DNA of 64,000 nucleotides from Thiocapsa roseilacustris (GCF_041903755.1 NZ_JBBWVE010000006.1:124001-188000), one strand, 5' to 3'; counted from the stretch's first letter, positions 1 to 9,069 are shown. Program-made: numbers and translations. The notes: a model not told the origin generated them from the letters alone.

Positions 1-1118
1 TCGGCCAGCGGTTTCTCGAAGATGGGCTCGCAGACGGTGCGGATCGCGGACTCGAATTCGTCGACCCGGGTGCCGGACGGGACCCAGCCGGATTCGACGT
101 GCAGCTCGGCGACGCGCCGATAGTCCCGCTCGAAGAAGGCGAGCAGGTTCTCGGCGAGATAGCGCTGGTCCTCCGTGGTCAGAGTGCCGACGATGCCGAA
201 GTCGATTGAGATATAACGCCCGGACGGCTCGACGAAGATGTTGCCCGGGTGCATGTCGGCATGGAAGAAGTTGTCGCGGAAGACTTGGGTGAAGAAGATC
301 TCGACCCCGCGCTCGCCGAGTTGTTTCATGGTCACGCCCTGGGCCTTGAGCGTCGCGACATCGCTCACCGGCGTGCCGTAGATTCGCTCCATGACCATGA
401 CGCCGGGGCGGGTCCAGTCCCAGTAAACCTCCGGGATGTAGAGCATCTCGCTGTGGATCCAGTTGCGACGCAGCAGCGAGGCGTTGGCGGCCTCGCGTTG
501 CAGATCCAGCTCGTCGAAGATTGTCTTTTCGTACTCGCGGACCACGTCGACCGGGCGCAGTCGCCGCCCGTCCTTCCAGTAGCGCTCGGCGAGCTGGGCG
601 ACGGTATACATGAGCCCGAGATCGCCGCGGATGGTCCGCTCGATGCCGGGTCGCAGCACCTTGACCACGACCTCGGTCCCGTTCTTCAGACGTCCGGTGT
701 GGACCTGTGCGATGGATGCGGAGGCGAGCGGGATGGGGTTGAACTCGTCGAGGACGTCGTCGACCGAGCAGCCCCAAGCCTTCTCGATGATGGCGCGCGC
801 CTCGGCGCCGTCGAAGGGCGGCACCCGATCCTGGAGCTTGGCCAGCTCGACGGCCAAGTCGTCGGGCATCAAATCACGTCGGGTCGAGAGGATCTGACCG
901 AACTTGACGAAGATGGGCCCTAGGTCTTCCAGCGCGAGGCGCACGCGCACCGGGTAGGACGTCGGCAGGTCACGTCTGTACCAGTGCCAGGGCGAGATGT
1001 AGGTGATCCAACGCAGCGGCCGAAACAGGTGGGTCGCGAGGATGACCTCGTCGAGTCCGTGACGCAGGAGGATCCGATTGATGCGGAAGAGCCGCAGGGC
1101 CTCGCGGGGTCCGATCAT
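1..1118 (-). CDS. ubiB: UbiB, ubiquinone biosynthesis accessory kinase-like protein (3' part beyond window)
   Basis: Atypical protein-kinase-like (ABC1/ADCK) ATPase that supports the membrane steps of ubiquinone synthesis. About 372 N-terminal residues are visible; the usual length is about 540, so the C-terminal part, including the transmembrane helices, lies before base 1. Reading the minus strand from 1118 gives a start MIGPREALRLFRINRI and, near residues 68-85, the diagnostic GPIFVKFGQILSTRRDL stretch containing the KxGQ motif. The ATG overlaps the ubiJ stop (ATGA), so the two are translationally coupled in the order ubiE-ubiJ-ubiB, which is standard in Gammaproteobacteria. Family assignment is firm; only the 3' end is unknown. 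Confidence 0.95.
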   Translation of the reverse strand, partial: MIGPREALRLFRINRILLRHGLDEVILATHLFRPLRWITYISPWHWYRRDLPTSYPVRVRLALEDLGPIFVKFGQILSTRRDLMPDDLAVELAKLQDRVPPFDGAEARAIIEKAWGCSVDDVLDEFNPIPLASASIAQVHTGRLKNGTEVVVKVLRPGIERTIRGDLGLMYTVAQLAERYWKDGRRLRPVDVVREYEKTIFDELDLQREAANASLLRRNWIHSEMLYIPEVYWDWTRPGVMVMERIYGTPVSDVATLKAQGVTMKQLGERGVEIFFTQVFRDNFFHADMHPGNIFVEPSGRYISIDFGIVGTLTTEDQRYLAENLLAFFERDYRRVAELHVESGWVPSGTRVDEFESAIRTVCEPIFEKPLA

Positions 1119-1756
1119 GACCGAGTGCCGCGCCCCGCAAGCGTTCGCTCGAGGCGCTCGATGCGCGCCTCGGCGCGCGCGACATCGTCGCGCAAGATGT
1201 CGACCTGCGCCAGGTATGCCTCGACCTCGTAGCGGGTCGGGGTCAGGCGGGCCTCTTCCTGAAGGTATTCCTGGAGATCCGCGGTCAGGGACTCGGAGGT
1301 CTTGCGTGCCCACTGCGCCGCCGCGCGCGCCTGGTTGCCGACTTGGTGGGCGAAGGGGTCGCCGATCAGGCGCGCGAGCTGCTCCTCCCAATCCACGTCG
1401 AGACCGGCGATCGCACGGTTGAAGGCTTGCGCCAGGGACGTGTCGCCGAGGATCTCGACCTCGCCCTGGATGATCTGGGTCTCCTTGCGCTCGGCCATGC
1501 CCATGCGGGCGAGTGCGAGCGGGGTGCCGCGGATCAGGCAGTCGGGCTCGGCGTCGTAGGCGCCGAAGAGCTGGAGGCGCCGGTCGCTCGGGATGATGGT
1601 CACGCGCGTGCCGAATCCTTTGAGCTCGATGGCGATGATCCGCCCTTCCAGTGCAGCGAATGCAGCCGCACCCTCCGGGTCCAGCGCGATATAGCCGTTC
1701 AGTGCCTGCTCGACGACGGCCAGCACCGCGTCCGGAATCTGGATGCCTTCGGTCAC
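1115..1756 (-). CDS. ubiJ: UbiJ, SCP2-domain ubiquinone biosynthesis factor
   Basis: Lipid-binding SCP2-domain accessory protein of the soluble Ubi metabolon; it is thought to present the polyprenyl intermediate to the hydroxylases and methylases. From the chosen start it has 213 residues (E. coli about 201). The N-terminal two thirds match an SCP2-like fold (GRIIAIELKGFGTRVTI, then LIRGTPLAL), and the C-terminal tail is charged and probably helical or coiled. I chose the GTG at 1756 (VTEGIQIPD) because it overlaps the ubiE stop as GTGA; the longer frame would run into ubiE. It lies between ubiE and ubiB, as in E. coli. Confidence 0.9.
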   Translation of the reverse strand: MTEGIQIPDAVLAVVEQALNGYIALDPEGAAAFAALEGRIIAIELKGFGTRVTIIPSDRRLQLFGAYDAEPDCLIRGTPLALARMGMAERKETQIIQGEVEILGDTSLAQAFNRAIAGLDVDWEEQLARLIGDPFAHQVGNQARAAAQWARKTSESLTADLQEYLQEEARLTPTRYEVEAYLAQVDILRDDVARAEARIERLERTLAGRGTRS

Positions 1757-2502
1757 AGTGTGTAACCTCGGTGGATGGCGACGATACCGCCGCTGTGGTT
1801 GAAGTAGTCGCACCGCTCGAACCCGGCCGCTTCCATCATGGCGCGCAGCGTCTCTTGGTCCGGGTGCATGCGGATGGATTCGGCCAGATAGCGATAGCTC
1901 TCGGGGTCGTTCACAACCAGGCGACCGAGTGTCGGAAGGACCGAGAAGGAGTAGAGATCGTACGCCTTGCTCAGGGGGCGGCTGACCGGGTGGGAGAACT
2001 CCAGGATCAGTGCCCGTCCGCCGGGCCGCAGCACCCGCTGCATCTCCACAAGTGCAGCCTGCTTGTCGGTGACGTTGCGCAGACCGAAACCGATGGTGAC
2101 GCAGTCGAAATAGTCCGACGGGAACGGCAGCCTCTCGGCATTGATGAGGGCGTAGTGCAGGTTGCCGACGCGACCCCGGTCGAGCATGCGCTCGCGCCCC
2201 TCGGTGAGCATGGAGGCATTGATGTCGGACATGACCACCAGACCCGTCGAGCCGACGATGCCGGAGAAGCGCTCGGCGAGATCGCCTGTTCCGGACGCGA
2301 GATCCAGCACCCTCTGCCCGCGCCGCACGCCCGAGAGCTCGATGGTGTGACGCTTCCAGAGCCGATGGATGCCCAAGGACATGAGGTCGTTCATAAGGTC
2401 GTATCGGGAGGCGACCGAGTCGAACACGGCGCGCACGCGCGACGCCTTCTCATCGACCGGAACCTGCTGATAACCGAAATGTGTCGTCTTGTCGTCGGAC
2501 AT
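1753..2502 (-). CDS. ubiE: UbiE, C-methyltransferase of ubiquinone/menaquinone synthesis
   Basis: SAM-dependent methyltransferase that methylates the quinone ring (2-methoxy-6-polyprenyl-benzoquinol and, where present, demethylmenaquinol). It has 249 residues from the ATG at 2502, matching E. coli (251). Visible motifs are FDSVASRYDLMNDLMSLG near the N terminus, the SAM-binding LDLASGTGDLAE (about residues 70-80) and the FGLRNVTDK motif typical of UbiE. The start is supported by an AGGGA ribosome-binding sequence about 7 bases upstream; an in-frame ATG 39 bases earlier lacks one. First gene of the ubiE-ubiJ-ubiB unit. Confidence 0.96.
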   Translation of the reverse strand: MSDDKTTHFGYQQVPVDEKASRVRAVFDSVASRYDLMNDLMSLGIHRLWKRHTIELSGVRRGQRVLDLASGTGDLAERFSGIVGSTGLVVMSDINASMLTEGRERMLDRGRVGNLHYALINAERLPFPSDYFDCVTIGFGLRNVTDKQAALVEMQRVLRPGGRALILEFSHPVSRPLSKAYDLYSFSVLPTLGRLVVNDPESYRYLAESIRMHPDQETLRAMMEAAGFERCDYFNHSGGIVAIHRGYTL

Positions 2503-2740
2503 GCTGTGTCCCTGTTGAGCCGCGCTCGAGTGGATCCGCACCGCTTCGGGGGTCTGCTTCGCCTTGTCGCAAACGCGGGCCCTTGGCGGCGCGGTTCATG
2601 ATGAGTGATTGTTTCGAAGGTCGCGGCCGTTGTGTGGCGACGGCCGTGAGGTCCGGGACGGTCAACGCGAACATCAGTCGTGCGTCGGGCCGAGCGCGGC
2701 TAAGTTTACAACATCGGGTCTACAACATCGGCGTCGCGGA

Positions 2741-3103
2741 TCAGGAGGCACGGACCTTTCGTTTCTGTCCGGCCTTTTCCAGCTCGTCGAGATACGCCTT
2801 CCAACGGGGCTCCTGCTCGACCCCGAGGGTGTAGAGGTATTCCCAGGAGTAGATGCCGGTGTTGTGCTCGTCGTCGAAGTGCAGACAGACGGCGTAGTTG
2901 CCGACGGGCTCGACCTTGTCGACCCCGACGTCTTCCTTGCCGAGCTGCAGGACGCGCTGCCCCGGGCCGTGACCCTGGACCTCGGCCGAGGGGGAGTAAA
3001 CGCGCAGGTACTCGCACGGCAGGTTGAAGTGCGAGCCGTCGTCGAAGGTGATCTCGAGGATCCGCGATTGTTGATGCAGGTTCAGCTCGGTTGGTGTCGG
3101 CAT
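2741..3103 (-). CDS. DUF971 protein (gamma-butyrobetaine hydroxylase N-terminal-like)
   Basis: Small protein of 120 residues matching the DUF971 family, whose fold resembles the N-terminal domain of gamma-butyrobetaine dioxygenase. Characteristic stretches are ITFDDGSHFNLPCEYLRVYSPSA and GNYAVCLHFDDEHNTGIYSW. There is no catalytic dioxygenase domain, so it is not an enzyme of carnitine synthesis by itself. The biochemical role of stand-alone DUF971 proteins is unclear; their repeated position between hslU and ubiE suggests a housekeeping function. The C-terminal tail is basic (QKRKVRAS). Confidence 0.88.
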   Translation of the reverse strand: MPTPTELNLHQQSRILEITFDDGSHFNLPCEYLRVYSPSAEVQGHGPGQRVLQLGKEDVGVDKVEPVGNYAVCLHFDDEHNTGIYSWEYLYTLGVEQEPRWKAYLDELEKAGQKRKVRAS

Positions 3104-3159
3104 GGTGTTCTCCGGCGCCCGCGAATCTGCCGCGGACGTTATTGAATGGGATTGGTCGG

Positions 3160-3300
3160 ATCAAGAAAGAAAATTCCATACCCGTAGGTTGTGCTGACGA
3201 TAGGAAGCACAACTTGCGCCGACGGTTGGTTGTGCCTCGCGCGGCTCGGCACAACCTACGCCTTTGGTATGAGGGTTTCCGGTATTCGCCTTATTTCCGG
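3160..3300. repeat. Family A intergenic inverted repeat, copy 1
   Basis: The core at 3183-3260 begins CGTAGGTTGTGCTGACGATA and ends GGCTCGGCACAACCTACG. It consists of two nested hairpins (GTTGTGC/GCACAAC pairs) joined by GCGCCGACGGTTG. A right terminal sequence GGTTTCCGGTATTCGCCTTA follows; the left terminal repeat is degraded (AAAATTCC). The same core recurs six more times in this window. It is non-coding and lies upstream of the DUF971 gene. Confidence 0.85.
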
Positions 3301-3311
3301 CGTCTCACTGA

Positions 3312-3421
3312 GTAACGGTTCAGAAACAACTTAGCCATTCTGGTTCATTCTCCCCCTCTCCCCAACCCATCTCCCGCGAGGGGAGAGGGGCTAAGATGGA
3401 TCAGTTGTTACTGAACGGTTC
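3312..3421. repeat. Palindromic MITE-like element downstream of hslU
   Basis: The outer ends, AACGGTTCAGAAACAACT near 3314 and its inverted counterpart AGTTGTTACTGAACGGTT ending near 3419, form an imperfect terminal inverted repeat. Inside are complementary arms CTCCCCCTCTCCCC and GGGGAGAGGGG. The element abuts the hslU stop codon (3423-3425), so an hslU transcript would end in a long hairpin that could act as a terminator or 3' stabiliser. No coding potential. Together with the adjacent repeat copy at 3160-3300 it fills the 319-base gap between hslU and the DUF971 gene. Confidence 0.7.
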
Positions 3422-3422
3422 C

Positions 3423-4754
3423 TTACAGGATGTAGCGCGACAGATCCTCGTCTGCCGCGAGCCCTGCGAGGTTTTGATCGACATAGGCGGCGTTGATGGT
3501 CACGGTCACGCGGTCCAAGTCCGAGGCGTTGTAGGAGACGTCCTCGAGCAGCCGTTCCAGGACCGTGTGCAGCCGTCGCGCCCCGATGTTCTCGGTGCGC
3601 TCGTTGACCTGCCAGGCGATCTCGGCGAGTCGGCGGATGCCGTCTTCGGTGAACTCCAGGCCGACGCCCTCGGTGGCCAGCAGGGCGCGGTACTGATCGG
3701 TCAGAGAGGCGTCCGGCTCGGTCAGAATCCGCACGAAATCCTCCGTGGTCAGGGCCTTGAGCTCGACGCGAATCGGCAGGCGGCCCTGCAGCTCCGGGAT
3801 CAGATCCGACGGCTTGGAGAGATGGAAGGCCCCGGAGGCGATGAAGAGGATGTGATCGGTGCGCACCGAGCCGTGCTTGGTCGACACGGTGCTGCCCTCG
3901 ACCAGCGGCAAGAGATCGCGTTGCACGCCCTCGCGCGAGACATCGGCGCCTGCCATGCCTTCGCCGCGCTTGGTGACCTTGTCGAGCTCGTCGAGAAAGA
4001 CGATGCCGTTCTGCTCGACGTTCTCGATGGCGCGCAGCTTCAGCTCCTCGTCGTTGACCCGCTTGGCGGCCTCCTCATCCTTGAGCAGTTGTCGGGCGTC
4101 GCGGATGCGCAGCTTGCGTCGCTTCATGCGCCCTTGGCCGAGGTTCTGGAAGAGCCCTTGGAGCTGATTGGTCATCTCCTCCATCCCGGGCGGGGCCATG
4201 ATCTCGACCCCCATCGGAGAGGCTGAGACCTGGACCTCGACCTCGCGCTCGTCGAGCTCGCCGGCGCGCAGACGTTCGCGGAACTTCTCGCGTGTGGCCG
4301 AGCCCGTGGTCGAGCGACTTTCTTCCTCGAAGCTCGATGGCGGCGGGAGGAGCGCATCGAGGATGCGCTCCTCCGCGGCCGCCTCGGCCTGCCCGGCGAG
4401 CTTCGCCATCTCCTGCTCGCGCGCGAGCTTGATCCCGATGTCCGCCAGATCACGAATGATGGACTCGACATCGCGTCCCACGTAGCCGACCTCGGTGAAC
4501 TTGGTCGCCTCCACCTTCAAAAACGGCGCGTTGGCCAGGCGGGCCAAGCGCCGGGCGATCTCGGTCTTGCCCACGCCGGTCGGGCCGATCATCAGGATGT
4601 TCTTCGGTGTGATCTCCGAGCGCATCGGCTCCGGGATCTGGGAGCGACGCCACCGGTTGCGCAAGGCGATGGCGACGGCGCGCTTCGCCTCGTCCTGACC
4701 GACGATGTGCTTGTCGAGCTCCGAAACGATGCGTTGTGGGGTGATTTCCGACAT
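3423..4754 (-). CDS. hslU: HslU, ATPase subunit of the HslUV protease
   Basis: AAA+ unfoldase that forms a hexamer, recognises and unfolds substrates and feeds them to HslV in the cytoplasm. The 443 residues from the ATG at 4754 (MSEITPQRIVSELDKHIVGQ) equal the E. coli length. The Walker A sequence GPTGVGKTEIARRLA lies near residues 57-70, Walker B is IVFLDELDKV, and the large I-domain insertion sits between them. The C terminus ends in LSRYIL, the tail that docks into HslV. A 488-base gap holding two repeats separates it from hslV upstream; in most relatives the two genes are nearly contiguous. Confidence 0.97.
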   Translation of the reverse strand: MSEITPQRIVSELDKHIVGQDEAKRAVAIALRNRWRRSQIPEPMRSEITPKNILMIGPTGVGKTEIARRLARLANAPFLKVEATKFTEVGYVGRDVESIIRDLADIGIKLAREQEMAKLAGQAEAAAEERILDALLPPPSSFEEESRSTTGSATREKFRERLRAGELDEREVEVQVSASPMGVEIMAPPGMEEMTNQLQGLFQNLGQGRMKRRKLRIRDARQLLKDEEAAKRVNDEELKLRAIENVEQNGIVFLDELDKVTKRGEGMAGADVSREGVQRDLLPLVEGSTVSTKHGSVRTDHILFIASGAFHLSKPSDLIPELQGRLPIRVELKALTTEDFVRILTEPDASLTDQYRALLATEGVGLEFTEDGIRRLAEIAWQVNERTENIGARRLHTVLERLLEDVSYNASDLDRVTVTINAAYVDQNLAGLAADEDLSRYIL

Positions 4755-4868
4755 CTGGATCTGTCCGTCGAGAGGGTCGCCTGGATCGCGCGACCGGTTG
4801 GATGGAGGAGCGACCTCAAGAGGCTTCGTTGTGGACCAGCGCCTGTTCAAGAACCGGGAACGGAGGCC

Positions 4869-5008
4869 TTAGGCGATTTCCGCAAAATTCCATACCCGTA
4901 GGTTGTGCTGACGATAGGAAGCACAACTTGCGCCGACGGTTGGTTGTGCCTCGCACGGCTCGGCACAACCTACGTCCTCGGCATGAAGGTTTCCGGATTT
5001 CGCCTTAG
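4869..5008. repeat. Family A intergenic inverted repeat, copy 2 (complete)
   Basis: The most complete copy. A left terminal sequence TTAGGCGATTTCCGCAAAA at about 4870 and a right terminal sequence GTTTCCGGATTTCGCCTTA ending at 5007 are inverted complements over about 18 bases. They enclose the core at 4896-4974. It lies between hslV and hslU and is followed at once by a family C repeat. There is no open frame of credible length. Confidence 0.88.
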
Positions 5009-5115
5009 TACCAATCAGTTTCCAAGATCTCTCACGGAGATACTGCGGAAGTGTGGGGGCGACGTTAAGATCTCGATTTCTCCGTGCTCTCCGTGTGTTC
5101 GTAAGAGGTCTCTTG
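5007..5115. repeat. Family C inverted repeat, copy 1
   Basis: Arms TCTCTCACGGAGATACTG and CTCCGTGCTCTCCGTGTG recur in three other places in this window (near 12.9, 19.5 and 28.7 kb) as an inverted repeat with CACGGAG/CTCCGTG blocks. This copy directly follows the right end of a family A element, so hslV and hslU are separated by two tandem non-coding elements. Confidence 0.75.
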
Positions 5116-5242
5116 AGCTTGAACCAGGGTGCCGGCGTCAACAGATCGTCGCCAAGGTCTGCTGCGCGTGCCGACGACCGTCTCTGCAGGAAACAATACC
5201 GGTCCCCGGTGATTGTCTCAGCTATGGCGCGACAAACAGTCT

Positions 5243-5788
5243 TCACCGGTTCGTGTCGAGCTCCTCAAGCACCAGATTGTGATTGGTATAGATGCAAATG
5301 TCCGCGGCGATGTTCAAGCCCTTCTCGACGATCTCGCTGGCTCCCAGCTCGGTGTTCTCGAGCAGCGCGCGGGCCGCGGCCTGAGCGAAGGCCCCGCCGG
5401 ACCCGATGGCCATGAGGTCGTTCTCGGGCTCCACCACGTCGCCCGTTCCGGAGATGATGAGCGAGGTTTGCGCGTCGGCGATGCAAAGCAACGCCTCGAG
5501 CCGACGCAGCATGCGATCGGTTCGCCAGTCCTTCGCCAGCTCGACGGCGGATCGGGTTAGGTGACCCTGGTGTTTTTCGAGCTTGCCCTCGAAGCGCTCG
5601 AAGAGCGTGAAGGCATCCGCCGTGGCGCCGGCGAACCCGGCAATCACCTGGCCCTTGAAGAGCCGACGGACCTTGCGCGCGTTGCCCTTCATGACCGTCT
5701 GCCCGAGCGAGACCTGCCCGTCGCCGCCGATCACGACCTTGCCGCCGCGCCGAACCGAGAGAATCGTCGTACCGCGAAAACTTTCCAT
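5243..5788 (-). CDS. hslV: HslV, peptidase subunit of the HslUV protease
   Basis: Proteasome-type threonine peptidase forming two stacked hexameric rings capped by HslU. It has 181 residues. The sequence MESFRGTTILSVRRGGKVV shows a six-residue propeptide before Thr-Thr; the first Thr (residue 7) is the expected catalytic nucleophile after processing. E. coli HslV instead has only the initiator Met before Thr. GGDGQVSLGQTVMKGNARKV is strongly conserved. It is upstream of hslU on the same strand, so the pair is expected to be co-transcribed through the repeat-filled gap. Confidence 0.97.
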   Translation of the reverse strand: MESFRGTTILSVRRGGKVVIGGDGQVSLGQTVMKGNARKVRRLFKGQVIAGFAGATADAFTLFERFEGKLEKHQGHLTRSAVELAKDWRTDRMLRRLEALLCIADAQTSLIISGTGDVVEPENDLMAIGSGGAFAQAAARALLENTELGASEIVEKGLNIAADICIYTNHNLVLEELDTNR

Positions 5789-6285
5789 CGTCGTGCTTCG
5801 CTGTTGTTACGATGTCGCTATTCTACGGCATCTGCGCGCGAAACGATGCGCTTTGAGGCGGCGTTGTCGTGCTCGATGTTTGTCGCCTCACGCGGCTCAG
5901 ATGCATCGACCCGAGGCTGCAGATACTGTGTCGAGTTGTTTGCCCGGCCCTTGATCTCGATAGCGTTGCCGCCGGCAGGCTGTTTTTCGGCTGTTTGATG
6001 TGATCAATGACCCCTTCCCGAGGTCGAGAGATGACGGGGTTCTGAGCTTGGTTCCGAGTTCACTTGTCTTGATTCTTGGCTTCCTGCATCATGGCGGGGT
6101 AACCCGCCGAGGTCTCCACGAACCGGTAGTCGTGCTCCCTGCCTCGACCTGCATTGCCGGAAATTGCTTCCCGCCCATTTACTTTTAATCAAAGTCACTA
6201 AACGCCCTTAAATCAGGCAATCGAAAAGGCATAAACATGCATTTAGGTTGTCAGTGTGCGTCCCCGTCGCTCAGGCTTTTTTGTA
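5789..6285. other. Gap between hslV and the glycosyltransferase; possible gene remnant
   Basis: About 500 bases without an intact gene. On the minus strand, bases 6170 down to 6060 read in frame HDYRFVETSAGYPAMM and end QEAKNQDK-stop. This looks like the C terminus of a real protein, but it has no upstream start or body. The stretch 6180-6285 is visibly AT-rich and probably carries the promoter for the glycosyltransferase; I could not define -35/-10 boxes with confidence. Nothing else was recognised. Confidence 0.4.
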
Positions 6286-9069
6286 ATGAAAGTGCTTATT
6301 GTTACCCACGGCTCGTCATTTCAGCCTGACCACGTCCTGTCGGGTAATTCCATTAGGGCATATTACCTCGGTCGAGGGCTCGCAGAGCATGGGGTCGATG
6401 TCGAAATCGCTTATCCAGGATCGCGTTCATCTCATCGGGAAAGTCACAGCGAACCCAGCGTTTCCGAACCTCACATCCGGTACTTCGGAAACAGCATTGA
6501 TCTGCACGCATTGATTCGCGAGGTCCGGCCGCAAGCGATCCTGGTCGGTTATTGGGAGCTGCTGGAATCCTTCCCGTACGATTTCGAGATCCCGCTGATC
6601 GTCGATCTGATCGCTCCCCGGATCCTCGAGATCCTGTTTCAGGAGAGTGAGAATGTCAGTCACTACGCCGGTCGAATGTTGGCACAGTATCGCAAGGCGA
6701 GCCGCTTCATTTGTGGAACACCGCGCCAGCGCCAATTCCTGATTCCCTGGTTGATACTGGCTGGATTCGACTGTCGATTCCATGTTCCAATCGACATCAT
6801 CCCGATTTCCACGGAGCCATTTTCGCCCCTGCCGGATCGAGGGTCCTCGGACGATTGGTCGATCGTGACCGGCGGCGTATCCTGGCCCTGGCGGATGGAC
6901 GAACGCTATCACCAAAGCATCCGCGAAACGCTTGCCGACGGCTCCAAGATGTCGGGGAAATTGGTCATCCTGTCTGGAGGCTATGTTCAAGAGGCGGCGT
7001 CAGACGATGCGCCGGACGCGAATGACGTGGCAATTTCCGATCCGGATCCGACACTCATGACAATGGGGTTGCTGCCCTATCGCGACATGGCGCAATTCTT
7101 CAGGAATGAATGCGACATCGGGATCGAATTGTCCGACTACAATATCGAAAGGGATTTCAGCGCCTCATTCCGGTCCGTCGAGTTCCTGCGCTGCGGCCTG
7201 CCGGTGATTTGTAATAGAACCCTGGAGCTGGCTCGGGAGCTCATGGACTATGACGCCGGTTGGGTCATCGATGGTCCGGAGGATCTGCCCGAGCTGCTCG
7301 GCTCGATCTCCAAGGCGGCCTCGGGTTTCTCCCGAAAATCCGCCAATGCGATCCGCCTGGTCGACGAGCGCTATCATTATTTTAAAACGATTCGACCACT
7401 CATGGAGTACCTTCAACACTTGAAGCCTCCCGAGAAACAGGCGGATTGGCTTTTCATCGACGCCGAACTACAACTAGCTAGGCTAGACCGCGATATTCGA
7501 CTTAGGAACGACTGGATGAGCGATCTGCGCAGTCATATTGATGATCTGCGCGGTAATATTGATGATCTGCGCCATCAGAGTGATAACAAATGTCACCGTA
7601 TCGCCGAACTGAGTCATCATGAAGAGAAATTGCAGCAGCGCCTTGACGAAATTCTCAACAGCACAAGCTGGCGACTGACCGAGCCGCTCCGCAATACCTT
7701 GAACAAGGCGCGTAGTTGGTTTGGATCATTGCGCTATCGCGGATGGCAGGCGATCAGGCTGGCCTGGGAAGAGCCCGCGCCTTCGGATGACTTTCTCGCC
7801 TCGGCCGGTCGATATACCGGTTCCGCAGTTACGCTGTTAAGGCCTAACGAAGAGCGTCGATCGGGCTATGTCGCCATCGTCTCCCGCGAAGATATCTTTC
7901 CAACCAATCATGGCGCGGCGGTCAAGATCGAACGAACCGCTTGGGGGCTTTCTCATTTTGTCGATGGTGTTCTCCTGATCAGCGGTGACTGGGGCCGTTA
8001 CTATCTATTCAAAGCCGGTGTCGCCGAAGAGCATCTCTTTCCGCGGTGGATCCGGCTTACGGGTCTCATGAATCGGTTCGGCCGCAAGAGGGTCTTGCGC
8101 TCTGGAATGCCGCTGAACGAGGCATACATCTATCAGGCATGGCATGATTGGAGCTATACCGCGAGGCTTCTTTATCTGGCATTCAAGTATAGGATCAAAC
8201 TCTATCAGGCCGAGTTTCCAGCCTATGCCAGGCCATGTTTGCAGATCAGCCGAATCAAACCCGCGAAAACCCTGCTCGTCGAGCATAACGTGGAATGTGA
8301 TCGTATCCTATCTCAATACCCGATGACCACGCCGAAGGCTTATGAATGGTTGCGGAAACTGGAGATCGGGGTCTGCAATCAGGTCGATCATGTGATAGCC
8401 GTATCGGAGCCGGATCGCGATCTCCTGATCGCTCACGGGGTGGAGCCGCGGAAGGTGCAGGTCGTGCCTCATGGCGTGGATCTGCGACTCTTTGATCAAA
8501 CCTATTCCTTCGGTTTGCGGGATCTCCATGAGGTGCCGCCGAACTGCCCGATTATCGTGTATCACGGGATCTATAGTTATCGACCCAATCTTGAGTCGGT
8601 CGAATTACTTGCATCCGAGATCCTGCCTCGTTTGAGAACGAGGGGGATTGATGCGAGGGTGTTCGCGATCGGCCCGGAGCCACCCCCAGAGAGTCCGCAT
8701 CCGGATGTCGTCTTCACGGGGGCGGTCGATAACCTCGCACCTTACCTGAAGAGCGCCGACATTGCCGTGGTGCCCTTGCAGAAGGGTGGCGGCACGCGTA
8801 TGAAGATCCTGGAGTATTTTGCCGCGTCTGTGCCGGTCGTGACCACGAGTAAGGGGATCGAAGGGATACCCGCCGAGCCGGGTATCCACGCTGTAATCGT
8901 CGACGATTTTGATGGAATCGCTGACGCGGTCGTGCGGCTGCTCGAACATCCGCGAGAAGCGCGAGCCATCGCCGAGCGCGCCAAGACCTATGTCGATGCG
9001 CTGGACTGGACTGCGATCGCGAAACGCTATCTGGACCTGGTGGATCCGGATTCCGGCAAGTCGACATGA
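6286..9069 (+). CDS. Two-domain glycosyltransferase with central coiled coil
   Basis: A 927-residue protein with two glycosyltransferase modules. The N-terminal module (about residues 1-390) starts MKVLIVTHGSSFQPDHV and resembles a GT-B fold. A charged coiled coil (about 400-460) contains three 21-base tandem repeats encoding DLRxxID-type units, followed by NSTSWRLTEPLR, a linker motif common in large surface-polysaccharide glycosyltransferases. The C-terminal GT4-like module (about 525-925) carries GGGTRMKILEYFAASVPVV, the nucleotide-sugar binding E-x7-E region. The ATG at 6286 was chosen for the conserved MKVLI start; a GTG at 6256 is possible, and neither has a strong ribosome-binding site. 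The linkage made is unknown. Codon use is AT-richer than in neighbours, suggesting transfer. Confidence 0.82.
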   Translation: MKVLIVTHGSSFQPDHVLSGNSIRAYYLGRGLAEHGVDVEIAYPGSRSSHRESHSEPSVSEPHIRYFGNSIDLHALIREVRPQAILVGYWELLESFPYDFEIPLIVDLIAPRILEILFQESENVSHYAGRMLAQYRKASRFICGTPRQRQFLIPWLILAGFDCRFHVPIDIIPISTEPFSPLPDRGSSDDWSIVTGGVSWPWRMDERYHQSIRETLADGSKMSGKLVILSGGYVQEAASDDAPDANDVAISDPDPTLMTMGLLPYRDMAQFFRNECDIGIELSDYNIERDFSASFRSVEFLRCGLPVICNRTLELARELMDYDAGWVIDGPEDLPELLGSISKAASGFSRKSANAIRLVDERYHYFKTIRPLMEYLQHLKPPEKQADWLFIDAELQLARLDRDIRLRNDWMSDLRSHIDDLRGNIDDLRHQSDNKCHRIAELSHHEEKLQQRLDEILNSTSWRLTEPLRNTLNKARSWFGSLRYRGWQAIRLAWEEPAPSDDFLASAGRYTGSAVTLLRPNEERRSGYVAIVSREDIFPTNHGAAVKIERTAWGLSHFVDGVLLISGDWGRYYLFKAGVAEEHLFPRWIRLTGLMNRFGRKRVLRSGMPLNEAYIYQAWHDWSYTARLLYLAFKYRIKLYQAEFPAYARPCLQISRIKPAKTLLVEHNVECDRILSQYPMTTPKAYEWLRKLEIGVCNQVDHVIAVSEPDRDLLIAHGVEPRKVQVVPHGVDLRLFDQTYSFGLRDLHEVPPNCPIIVYHGIYSYRPNLESVELLASEILPRLRTRGIDARVFAIGPEPPPESPHPDVVFTGAVDNLAPYLKSADIAVVPLQKGGGTRMKILEYFAASVPVVTTSKGIEGIPAEPGIHAVIVDDFDGIADAVVRLLEHPREARAIAERAKTYVDALDWTAIAKRYLDLVDPDSGKST

